Of a DNA stretch of 53,692 bases, positions 7,797 to 15,416 are shown one piece after another; positions within the stretch are counted from its first letter, which is position 1; each line of letters begins with the position of its first letter. Source of the stretch: Syntrophaceae bacterium (lineage in GTDB: Bacteria; Desulfobacterota; Syntrophia; Syntrophales; Smithellaceae); assembly GCA_009773315.1 (NCBI GenBank), contig WRPE01000006.1:94296-147987 (forward strand), read 5' to 3'. The position numbers were made by a program, and so were the translations under genes. Below the pieces are notes generated by a model. The model saw only the letters and a program-made list of their open reading frames with translations, did not search any database and had not been told where the DNA came from.

Positions 7797-9479
7797 ATGC
7801 CAAGCAAAGTCATTGTTGTAAAAGATCGCCGCTGGTTCAGGTGCTGGCCCAGGTTGTTGCCCAAATCTCTGGATTATCCAGAAGTCCCGGTCTTTGAGAC
7901 ACTCGAAGTGACCGCCAAACGTTACCCGCATAAAGCCACTGTCATTTATTACGGAAGCGAAATAACCTATCAGGCTTTATGGGATTCCAGCCTGAAGTTA
8001 GCCAGCTACTTAAAGGATATCGGCATTCAAAAAGGGGATAGAGTTGCCATTCATCTGCCCAATACCCCGCATGCTGTCATTGCCTATTACGGTATTTTAA
8101 GGGCGAATGCGATTGTCGTTTCCATAGACCCGATGGTGAGTGCCGATGGTTTAAAGGCGCTCCTTAATGATAGCGGGAGCAAGGCAATCTTGACCATGGC
8201 GTCTTCCCTTGCCATGATCAATGGTATCCGGAGCGAGACGTCGCTGCAAAAAGTCGTCGCCTGCCAATATGAAGACTACCTTCCCGAGAAACCTGCTCTG
8301 CCCGTGCCTGCGCAGATGTTAACGCCGGCAGAAATCGATACCTCGGCTCAAAGCTGGAAGGACGTCATGGGCGTGAGCATTGATCCTCCGGCGATCAAGG
8401 TGGGGCCGGACGATAATGCGTTAATCATGTACACATCGGGAACCACGGGCGAGCGCAAGGGCGCTCTGCATACCCACTGGAACCTGATTGTCAATACCCT
8501 GCGGGCGGCCGCCTGGAATTACAATTATTCATCTTCGGTTCATCTCACCGTATTGCCGTTATTTCATATCACCGGGATGCACTATTGTATGACGGCGCCG
8601 GTTTATACGGGGGGGACGATTGTTCTGCTTTCGCGCTGGGACAGAGAGGCGGCGCTCGAGGCCATTGAAAAATATTCCTGTACGCATTTTTCCAATATTA
8701 CAACCATCGTCGTCGATCTTTTGTCAGTGCCCGACATTGACAAAAGGAATTTGAGCTCATTGATTGTTTTCGGCGGCGGCGGCGCTGCTGTGCCCGATGC
8801 GGTCGGGAATAAGCTGGCGGCAATGGGTTTGCTTTATACGGAGGGGTACGGGCTTACAGAGGCCGGTTCCGGAACGCACGTCAATCCGCGGGACAGGGTC
8901 ACAGTGAAGTGTGTAGGCCTCCCCTTATTCGACATCGATTCCATGATCATTAACCCTGAAACCCTTCAGGAGATGCCGATCGGCCAATCCGGCGAATTAC
9001 TTATGAGAAGCCCGAGTATGTTTAAAGAATTCTGGAACAAGCCTAAAGAAACAGCACAAGCATTTGTGGAGATCAATGGGGTGAAATGGTTTCGGACCGG
9101 GGATATTGTCCGCATGGATGAAGACGGTAATCATTACTTTGTGGATCGCTTAAAAAGACTGGTCAACAGGGCGGGGCTGAAGGTATGGCCCGCAGCAATC
9201 GAAGGAGAATATTACAAGCACCCCGCCATCAAAGAAGCCTGCATAATCGGTACAGCGGATGAAAGAGTAGGTGAAGAGGTGAAGGTGTGTGTTGTTCTGA
9301 ACCAGAGTTACCAGGGGAAGATCACGGAAAAGGAGATGCTGGCCTGGGGCAAGGAAAGATTCGCGGCCTATGAATATCCCCGTATCGTTGAATTCGTCAA
9401 TGAACTGCCCAAGAATGCGTCCGGCAAAATTCAGTGGAAGCTTCTGCAGGAACAGGAGAACGCAAAAAAAAAGCAATGA
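7797..9479 (+). CDS. Acyl-CoA synthetase (AMP-forming, FadD-like)
   Basis: A 560-residue ANL-superfamily ligase that activates a carboxylic acid with ATP and CoA. Motifs in order: the P-loop MYTSGTTGERKG (about residues 210-221), the adenine-binding GYGLTEAGSGTH (about 351-362), the hinge region WFRTGDIVRMDEDG and KRLVNRAGLKVWP, and the C-terminal NASGKIQWK whose Lys would be catalytic. All core motifs are intact. Substrate range (medium or long chain, or aromatic) cannot be assigned. An AGGGGA ribosome site precedes the ATG. It is followed by a complete TAXI-TRAP transporter on the same strand, so it may activate the imported acid. Confidence 0.92.
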   Translation: MPSKVIVVKDRRWFRCWPRLLPKSLDYPEVPVFETLEVTAKRYPHKATVIYYGSEITYQALWDSSLKLASYLKDIGIQKGDRVAIHLPNTPHAVIAYYGILRANAIVVSIDPMVSADGLKALLNDSGSKAILTMASSLAMINGIRSETSLQKVVACQYEDYLPEKPALPVPAQMLTPAEIDTSAQSWKDVMGVSIDPPAIKVGPDDNALIMYTSGTTGERKGALHTHWNLIVNTLRAAAWNYNYSSSVHLTVLPLFHITGMHYCMTAPVYTGGTIVLLSRWDREAALEAIEKYSCTHFSNITTIVVDLLSVPDIDKRNLSSLIVFGGGGAAVPDAVGNKLAAMGLLYTEGYGLTEAGSGTHVNPRDRVTVKCVGLPLFDIDSMIINPETLQEMPIGQSGELLMRSPSMFKEFWNKPKETAQAFVEINGVKWFRTGDIVRMDEDGNHYFVDRLKRLVNRAGLKVWPAAIEGEYYKHPAIKEACIIGTADERVGEEVKVCVVLNQSYQGKITEKEMLAWGKERFAAYEYPRIVEFVNELPKNASGKIQWKLLQEQENAKKKQ

Positions 9480-9585
9480 CATGATCCATTCTTTTCAAGA
9501 CGATTATATCTGCATTGCAGTTTTTTTATTGACACACAAATAAGAACAGAAGGAATCCGAAAAACAGAAAGAAAGGGGAGGACAA

Positions 9586-10554
9586 ATGAGAAACAAGAAA
9601 AGCATTTTCATCGTCGCGTTGTTTGTCATGGTGGTTTTCTGTGTTATGGGGACGTCGGTTCAGGCTGCCGAGAAACGCCTGATCATTGCTACTGCATCCA
9701 CGGGTGGAACCTGGTACCCGCTGGGGGGCGGTATTGCCAACCTGATCAGTAAGTACATTCCCAATACTTCTGCATCGGCCAGACCGTCGGGGGCTTCGGT
9801 GGAAAACATCCGCAACGTCGGGACCGGGCGTGTGGACCTGGCCATTGTCATGCCGGATGCCGCCTACTTCGCTTATAAGGGCGAGGCGGATTTCAAGGCC
9901 GATCGGAAGTGGGAAAATATTCGCGGCCTCTTTGCCACATTTCCCATTGACGCCTATTTCTATTCGGTTGAAGGCACCGGCATCAAAACGCTTGCCGATC
10001 TGAAGGGGAAGAAGGTGGCGGTAGGCGCGGCCGGATCCGGAACAGAGGTCTTCAATCGCATGATCCTGGAAATGTACGGCATCAACTACGATAATATCGC
10101 AGAGCAGTTCCTCTCCGCGCCCGAAGCGACGGAGGCCCTGAAGGACGGAACGATCCATGCCGCCATGTACCTTTTGGGAACACCAGCCCCTACAATTATG
10201 GACCTTGTTACACAGCGGAAGACAAACTTTTTGAGCATGGAGCCCGACAAGATCCAGGCCTTCTGCAAGAAGTATCCCTTCTATACGCCTTCCAACATCA
10301 AGGCGGGAACCTACAAGGATCAAAAGACGGATTTTACCACAGTCCAGTACTACGGCATTTTCATTTGCAATAAGGACATGGACGAAAAACTGGTTTACGA
10401 CATCATGAAGACCGTTTTCGATCATCAGCCCGAACTGGCCCAGATCCACGTGGCCTTCAAGGATATCAAGCTGGCGACGGCGACCAAGAGTATTGCCATT
10501 CCGCTTCATCCAGGGGCAGAGCGCTTCCTGAAGGAGCGGGGAATAATCAAATGA
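9586..10554 (+). CDS. TAXI-family TRAP transporter solute-binding protein
   Basis: A 322-residue periplasmic binding protein with a signal peptide ending at SVQAAEK (about residue 26). The mature start IIATASTGGTWYPLGGGIA is the hallmark of the TAXI family, as are RPSGASVENIRNVGTGRVDL and LKGKKVAVGAAGSGTE. TAXI proteins deliver organic acids or amino acids to a fused TRAP permease; the ligand here is unknown. AAAGGGGAGG precedes the ATG. It is the first of three genes with DUF1850 and the permease, the usual order of TAXI-TRAP operons. Confidence 0.95.
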   Translation: MRNKKSIFIVALFVMVVFCVMGTSVQAAEKRLIIATASTGGTWYPLGGGIANLISKYIPNTSASARPSGASVENIRNVGTGRVDLAIVMPDAAYFAYKGEADFKADRKWENIRGLFATFPIDAYFYSVEGTGIKTLADLKGKKVAVGAAGSGTEVFNRMILEMYGINYDNIAEQFLSAPEATEALKDGTIHAAMYLLGTPAPTIMDLVTQRKTNFLSMEPDKIQAFCKKYPFYTPSNIKAGTYKDQKTDFTTVQYYGIFICNKDMDEKLVYDIMKTVFDHQPELAQIHVAFKDIKLATATKSIAIPLHPGAERFLKERGIIK

Positions 10555-10585
10555 GGGCCGTGCGAAAGGACTTCGTTGGTTTGAA

Positions 10586-11140
10586 ATGCGCAGGATTTTG
10601 AAGCGTTCAGAGTTGATGGCATGCCTGATCTCGATGGTAGCCCTGTTGATCCTGACCTGCGGGAGATGGCCTGCTGTGGGCTGGTCTGCCCAGCTCAACC
10701 TGATTGTGGGGGATGAGCTGGGTGGACGGCCCTTTTACTGCCTTCCTGTTTCTCCGGGCGAGGTATTCCAGATCGAGTTTCTTCATTCCTATGATCGATT
10801 TCCTTTCAAAGAACTATACAGGATTGAGGGGCATCAAGAGATACGGCTTTTAAAGATGGTTTTTCGGTCCATGCTTAACGGCCAGGGATTTGTGCATCCG
10901 GGTGTTCGAATCCGCCCGGATGGGTGGGGTGAAATTGACAATATTGCATCGTTTGACGAAAAAGTGGAGTTCATTATGGGCGCACGCCAGCACGCCAATC
11001 ATCGGTTGACGCTCCGGGGGACTGAATATACGCTTTCAGATACCATCGAGCCGGGAACGCTGGTGGTGATCCGTGTGCAGCAGGCACCCTGCAACGGTTC
11101 TTTTTCTATGGAAAAGGGGGATTTTGATGATGCCAGATGA
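10586..11140 (+). CDS. DUF1850 domain protein of the TRAP operon
   Basis: A 184-residue exported protein with a hydrophobic N-terminus (about residues 12-35). The DUF1850 signature follows: FQIEFLHSYDRFPFKELYRI, where the HS-x-x-x-x-P-F-x-E pattern is typical, and later RIRPDGWGEID. DUF1850 genes are almost always placed between TAXI binding protein and TRAP permease genes; their role is not established. The end overlaps the permease start by 14 bases, so translation is probably coupled. An alternative start at codon 11 (MACLISMVALLIL) would give a shorter signal segment; the ribosome site at either start is weak. Confidence 0.85.
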   Translation: MRRILKRSELMACLISMVALLILTCGRWPAVGWSAQLNLIVGDELGGRPFYCLPVSPGEVFQIEFLHSYDRFPFKELYRIEGHQEIRLLKMVFRSMLNGQGFVHPGVRIRPDGWGEIDNIASFDEKVEFIMGARQHANHRLTLRGTEYTLSDTIEPGTLVVIRVQQAPCNGSFSMEKGDFDDAR

Positions 11141-13037
11141 TCATGCTGAACAGGAAACAGGGAAAAAACTTTTGGGCTGGATCGTGACAATTGTGGCCCT
11201 GGCCATGTGTGCTTTTCACCTTTACACCGCCCAGTTCGGATTGCAACCGGCCATTATCCAAAGGGGTATTCATCTTTTGTTTGGTGTAATGCTGGTTTTT
11301 CTGCTCTTTCCGTCGGGTAAGGGGACACGGTGGGAAAAATGGTTCCGGGTGCTCGACTATTTACTGATGGCGGCGGGAGTTATAGGCCTGGCCTATCTCG
11401 TGAGCGAGGACAGAAACATCGTTATGCGCGGCGGGGCGGCAAACACCACTGATCTGTTTTTCGGGTCCATCGTCTTGGTCGTGACCATGGAGGCGACCCG
11501 CAGGGTTCTGGGGCCGGCCCTCACCATCATTGCCGGCGTTAGTGTGCTTTACGCACTGTTCGGCCAGTATATCCCCGGGGCCTGGGGCCACCGGGGCATG
11601 TTTTTCGACGACCTCATCAGTTATCAATTTCTGACCACCGAAGGGCTTTTTTCCGTGCCCCTGGGGGCCTCGGCCAATTTCATCTTTCTATTCATTCTCT
11701 TCGGCGCCTTCCTGGTGGGATCGGGGACGGGAGAGTTCTTCATAAAATTTGCCAATGCCATTGCGGGTCACCTGCGCGGCGGGCCGGCCAAGGTGGCGGT
11801 TATCGCATCGGCTTCCTTCGGCACGATATCCGGGTCAGCGGTTGCCAACGTTGTCTCTACCGGCTCGTTTACGATTCCACTGATGAAAAAGATTGGTTAC
11901 CGGCCCGTATTTGCGGGCGCCATTGAGGCCGTTGCCTCCACGGGCGGCCAGTTCATGCCCCCGGTTATGGGTGCGGGCGCCTTTATCATGGCGGACATGC
12001 TGGGGATTTCATACCTCCGGGTCTGCCAGGCGGCCTTGATTCCCGCCATCCTGTATTTTTTTGCACTCCTTTATATGGTTCACATGGAAGCTCTGAGAAA
12101 GGGTCTTCAAGGGATTCCGCGACATGAACTTCCAATACTTTCCAAGGTGATGAAAGAGGAAGGCTATCTCCTTATTCCCGCCCCGTTTCTGGTTGCTCTT
12201 CTGGTCATGGGGTATTCCCCGATGAAGGCGGGATTCTGGGGCATCGTGGCCGTACTGATAGTGAGCAGCTTCAAGAAAGCCAGCCGCATGGGATTCAAGA
12301 AAATCATCGAGACCTGTGAGCGGGGCGCAAAAGGATCACTGGAGGTTTTGGCGGCCTGCGCCACAGCCGGGATCGTCATCGGTGTGGTTACGCAGACGGG
12401 ATTGGGGTTGAAGTTTGCCAGTCTCGTGATTGAGGCGGCCAGCGGTTATCTCTTCCTCGCGCTGGTTTTGGTCATGATAACTTCTCTGATCCTCGGCATG
12501 GGACTTACCACTTCAGCAGCTTATATTCTGACGGTGATCCTGGGAGGCCCGGTTTTGACCAACCTGGGGGTTGACCCTTTGGCAGCACATATGTTCGTAT
12601 TCTACTATGCATGCCTCTCCACTATCACGCCACCTGTTGCCCTGGCGGCTTTTGCCGGAGCAGGGATCGCCGGAGCGCCGCCCTTTCGAACCGGTTTTGA
12701 AGCCATGCGCTTGGCCATCATCGCCTATGTGGTGCCTTTCATCTTTGTGTATCATCCCGTCCTGATCTGGTCCGGCAGCGGCTGGCAGATTGCTCTGGCT
12801 ACCGTAACGGCAGTTCTGGGATGTATGGCCATCGGCTCGGCGCTCATGGGTTTCATGATCGCCAAGCTCAACTGGCCGATGCGTATTGCCCTGCTTGTTG
12901 CGGCCTTCGCACTCCTGATACCCGGGGTGAAAACGGACATTGCGGGTTTTGCACTTCTCGTGGGCATATGGCTTATCCAGTATTTCCAATCGCGTTCTAT
13001 GTCAAAAACAAAGAAAGAAACCGCCCCTGATCCATAA
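11127..13037 (+). CDS. TRAP transporter fused permease (DctQM-type)
   Basis: A 636-residue multi-spanning inner-membrane protein of the fused TRAP permease family, the partner of TAXI binding proteins. The N-terminal part holds the small-subunit-like helices and the rest is the DctM-like large domain. Visible family motifs are ASASFGTISGSAVANVVSTG (about residues 229-248), GGQFMPPVMGAGAFIMAD and TITPPVALAAFAGAGIAG. The ATG at 11127 is chosen because AAAAGGGGG lies 7 bases upstream and an upstream in-frame ATG at 11073 would add an unlikely 18 residues inside DUF1850. A second ATG follows directly at 11130. The transporter should use a sodium or proton gradient. Confidence 0.93.
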   Translation: MMPDDHAEQETGKKLLGWIVTIVALAMCAFHLYTAQFGLQPAIIQRGIHLLFGVMLVFLLFPSGKGTRWEKWFRVLDYLLMAAGVIGLAYLVSEDRNIVMRGGAANTTDLFFGSIVLVVTMEATRRVLGPALTIIAGVSVLYALFGQYIPGAWGHRGMFFDDLISYQFLTTEGLFSVPLGASANFIFLFILFGAFLVGSGTGEFFIKFANAIAGHLRGGPAKVAVIASASFGTISGSAVANVVSTGSFTIPLMKKIGYRPVFAGAIEAVASTGGQFMPPVMGAGAFIMADMLGISYLRVCQAALIPAILYFFALLYMVHMEALRKGLQGIPRHELPILSKVMKEEGYLLIPAPFLVALLVMGYSPMKAGFWGIVAVLIVSSFKKASRMGFKKIIETCERGAKGSLEVLAACATAGIVIGVVTQTGLGLKFASLVIEAASGYLFLALVLVMITSLILGMGLTTSAAYILTVILGGPVLTNLGVDPLAAHMFVFYYACLSTITPPVALAAFAGAGIAGAPPFRTGFEAMRLAIIAYVVPFIFVYHPVLIWSGSGWQIALATVTAVLGCMAIGSALMGFMIAKLNWPMRIALLVAAFALLIPGVKTDIAGFALLVGIWLIQYFQSRSMSKTKKETAPDP

Positions 13038-13227
13038 CGATATCTTTTGGACAACTGCACAAGAGAGCGGAAAAAAAGGTAATTGGGGCGGTTGTTAACC
13101 CGTAGGCTTTTCGGACGATATAGATAAGTGAGTCAGGCATGAACAGAGTATGAGGGATTCCTCGAAGAGGAATCAAGGAAATTCTTATCAAAAAAATTTG
13201 ACCATTCAGGCCATTGCAGGAAAACTT

Positions 13228-13740
13228 ATGACCGCATATCCTTTTCAGCCTGTAGCCCCCTCAGCGATTCGTGATCGCTATTTCATGGCAATCCCATTGG
13301 CTATTCTGCTTCTTTTTCTATGTCCCTTTATGATGACGCAGGCCTATGCTCAATCCTGCGAGAAGATCGTGCGGGACATAAACGGGCGGCTTTCGCCCAA
13401 GATCGACGAGCAGGAATTGATTGAGGTTATTCGTTATCTGAATAATACGAACAACAGAAAACTTCCGGCCAAGTTTGTGAACAAGCAGGAAGCACGATCA
13501 CAGGGATGGAAACCCGGAAAGGATTTGTGGTCGGTTGCCGCCCTCAGAGGTTCAAGCATCGGCGGCGACCGGTTCCAGAACCGGGAGGGACGGCTGCCCG
13601 ATCAAAAATGGCGCGAGGCCGACCTGGATTACAAGGGCGGGCGCCGGGGCGGCAAACGTCTTGTCTTTTCGCAGGACGGAAAGCGGTTGGTCACCGTGGA
13701 CCATTACAAAACTTTTATGGCGGTGCCCCCATGCCGATAA
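13228..13740 (+). CDS. Secreted barnase-type ribonuclease
   Basis: A 170-residue pre-protein whose C-terminal half aligns with barnase from memory. Shared blocks are LPAKFVNKQEARSQGW (barnase Lys27 kept), SSIGGDRFQNREGRLP, KWREADLDY (general base Glu73 kept), two Arg in GGRRGGKR matching Arg83 and Arg87, and DHYKTF with the catalytic acid His102. Position 69 is Gln instead of Arg. A hydrophobic segment (LAILLLFLCPFMMTQAYA) before QSC looks like a signal peptide, so the enzyme should be exported. Two Cys, one near the mature N-terminus and one three residues from the end, could form a disulfide. Start 13228 has AGGA upstream; an ATG at 13285 (right at the hydrophobic core) and one at 13150 are alternatives. 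The stop overlaps the inhibitor gene. Confidence 0.88.
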   Translation: MTAYPFQPVAPSAIRDRYFMAIPLAILLLFLCPFMMTQAYAQSCEKIVRDINGRLSPKIDEQELIEVIRYLNNTNNRKLPAKFVNKQEARSQGWKPGKDLWSVAALRGSSIGGDRFQNREGRLPDQKWREADLDYKGGRRGGKRLVFSQDGKRLVTVDHYKTFMAVPPCR

Positions 13741-14012
13741 AACGATGTGCGTTAAACGGTCTGGCCATCCATTCACTTGATGATCTCTACGATCAGCTCT
13801 CAAATCGGCTTTCCTTACCTGCGCATTTCGGCCGCAATCTGGATGCGCTCTGGGATGTCCTTTCCACGGATGTTGCAGGTCCGTTCAAAATCGTCTGGAA
13901 GCACAGCGACGATTCAAAGAAGTCAATGGGCATGGATTTTGACAGTGTCGTGAAGCTGCTCCAGGAGTTGGAAGAAGAACGGGACGATTTCCAACTGATC
14001 ATCGAGCCGTAA
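13731..14012 (+). CDS. Barstar family ribonuclease inhibitor
   Basis: A 93-residue cytosolic acidic protein. The block LSLPAHFGRNLDALWDVLST matches barstar, including the two Asp equivalent to Asp35 and Asp39 that plug the barnase active site, and the Trp between them. The C-terminal helix and strand (LLQELEEERDDFQLIIEP) also fit. Its ATG lies inside the last codons of the RNase gene (10-base overlap, ATGCCGATAA), so inhibitor and enzyme are made from one message. Order enzyme-then-inhibitor and the overlap support a cognate pair protecting the producing cell. Confidence 0.92.
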   Translation: MPIKRCALNGLAIHSLDDLYDQLSNRLSLPAHFGRNLDALWDVLSTDVAGPFKIVWKHSDDSKKSMGMDFDSVVKLLQELEEERDDFQLIIEP

Positions 14013-14063
14013 TGTCTTTTTCTTTCAGTGGGCTGTTTGTCTTCAGGCTTTTTAAAAGCTTTT

Positions 14064-14276
14064 TTATCTTTTTTGATTAAAGTCCGTCTTGATTCCGAGT
14101 TCTTGAGCGCGTTGGCTCGCCAGCCTTTCCAGTCGCCGCGCTTGTGTAAGAAGAGTGCGCCGCAGTCCAGCAGAAACATCGCGTTCGCTTATGACACGCG
14201 CAAGGTTGGCAATGGTTGTAGCTCGTCGCGCAATACGGATATCAGGATGCTTTCTTTGTTGGTAAATGGCTTCAGG
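14064..14276 (-). pseudogene. Coding-like 70-codon extension after an in-frame TGA
   Basis: Directly after the TGA of the small upstream gene, the same minus-strand frame stays open for 70 sense codons to a TAA. The predicted peptide looks like real protein: basic, helical, with RIARRATTIANLARVISER and LTQARRLERLASQRAQELG. It has no ATG, GTG or TTG near its beginning. It is therefore either the tail of a longer gene cut by a nonsense change (TGG to TGA is one step), a read-through extension, or a gene whose start lies in another frame. No family was recognised. Confidence 0.4.
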
Positions 14277-14546
14277 TCAGTCCCAGGCAATTTCAAAATC
14301 CCGGCACTTTAGTCTCCTACATACACGGGATATCGTGTCACTAGCTTCATCGAGATCATATGCGCCAATCTCAATCGCAATGGTGCCATCATTTGCGAGA
14401 GATGTACCGGAACCCAATACGCGACCACATTTAGTCGTTTTAAGCGCTTTATTGATGGCTTCTGAAATGGTTGCCTTATCTAAATTTCGTGGAAGCGCGA
14501 ACAGGCACAACAACCCTTCAATCATTCGACGACGTTTGCAGTCCAT
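14277..14546 (-). CDS. Small hypothetical protein next to nuclease gene
   Basis: An 89-residue protein starting at ATG 14546, which has AAAGGAG 11 bases upstream. It overlaps the end of the DUF3883-type gene by 25 bases and should be translationally coupled to it. The sequence has a short basic start (MDCKRRRMIEGLLCLFALP), then SEAINKALKTTKCGRVLGSG and a C-terminal alpha-beta part (DEASDTISRVCRRLKCRDFE). The pattern reminds of small partner or immunity-like proteins, but no family was recognised. The frame continues after the stop (see the neighbouring entry), so the product may originally have been about 160 residues. Confidence 0.55.
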   Translation of the reverse strand: MDCKRRRMIEGLLCLFALPRNLDKATISEAINKALKTTKCGRVLGSGTSLANDGTIAIEIGAYDLDEASDTISRVCRRLKCRDFEIAWD

Positions 14547-15283
14547 GAGAGGCGTATCTCCTTTCGTTCGACCTTTGTAAACCGCATCGTACAATCCATC
14601 GGATTATTGATCACTGTGTGGAAGGGTTCTTCCATAAAATTGCGGACAAGCACCAGATAATATTTTTCGCGGAGCGCATCCGCCATCTCGTGTTCAAGAT
14701 CAGTCAACTGAATTTGTCCGAACTTTGTGCGTAAACCTTTAACCTCAACAGCACAGAACGACTCACCATCCGGCTTCGCGAGTTTAAAGTCAAACCCACA
14801 TCCCCAATCAGTAGTATTTGTTAATGTCAGTCCGGAAAACTCTGCTATCGCAGAACAGTTGGCCACAAAATACTGTTCTGCGGCCTTTCCTGTAATGAGC
14901 CTCTTGGCAAACGAGGAAGATGATTCCACATCGTGAATGCTCAAGACCCGCTTGACCTCGGGCATAGAATCCACTTCCTTGAACGGCATTAAGAAACTTT
15001 TGATGAGTTCGCCCAGTTGACCAATGTCATAGTCTTGGTAATTGTTCAAAACTCGTTGGCAATGCTCTCTTAGCGGACGCTTATGCCAACCCTTTCTGGC
15101 ATTTGGAAAGTAAGGATCAATTTCATCGCGGTAGTTCTTGATAGAAGCTGGCCGAGCTTGTAGGCTGTATCCAAGGGCATTAAACGCTTCGGTAAAACCT
15201 TCGAATCCGAGGTAAGCGAGACCTTTCTGGTCAAATTTGGAAAGGAATAATCCACACAATATCTGACGATCACGATGATTCAT
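14522..15283 (-). CDS. DUF3883-type protein with nuclease-like fold
   Basis: A 253-residue soluble protein. The C-terminal half has the layout of DUF3883/PD-(D/E)xK nuclease-like domains: GKAAEQYFVANC (helix with conserved Glu), then TDWGCGFDFKL (Asp) and FCAVEVKGLR (E-x-K), then a strand-helix unit ending REKYYLVLVRN. The N-terminal half (GFTEAFNALGYSLQARPASI, KGWHKRPLREHC) resembles the N-termini of some DUF3883 proteins and putative type II restriction enzymes. No methyltransferase is adjacent, so a classic restriction-modification pair is not supported. It lies beside the barnase/barstar genes on the opposite strand. Function is inferred only from fold motifs. Confidence 0.65.
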   Translation of the reverse strand: MNHRDRQILCGLFLSKFDQKGLAYLGFEGFTEAFNALGYSLQARPASIKNYRDEIDPYFPNARKGWHKRPLREHCQRVLNNYQDYDIGQLGELIKSFLMPFKEVDSMPEVKRVLSIHDVESSSSFAKRLITGKAAEQYFVANCSAIAEFSGLTLTNTTDWGCGFDFKLAKPDGESFCAVEVKGLRTKFGQIQLTDLEHEMADALREKYYLVLVRNFMEEPFHTVINNPMDCTMRFTKVERKEIRLSWTANVVE

Positions 15284-15416
15284 GTCCTGCGTACCATTAG
15301 TCCATAAAGTAAATGCTGAGGGTAATTAATAACACAACCTCTTTTTTCTTGAAAGAATAATGTTCCCTAATTTTCCGCAAATAGACGGAACTCTGTTTCG
15401 ATACCGTCGCTGAAAA

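Noticed and set aside
14277-14279. Selenocysteine at the TGA
   Set aside because: Although selenium genes exist in the window, no redox context, conserved Cys position or SECIS-like hairpin directly after the TGA was seen.
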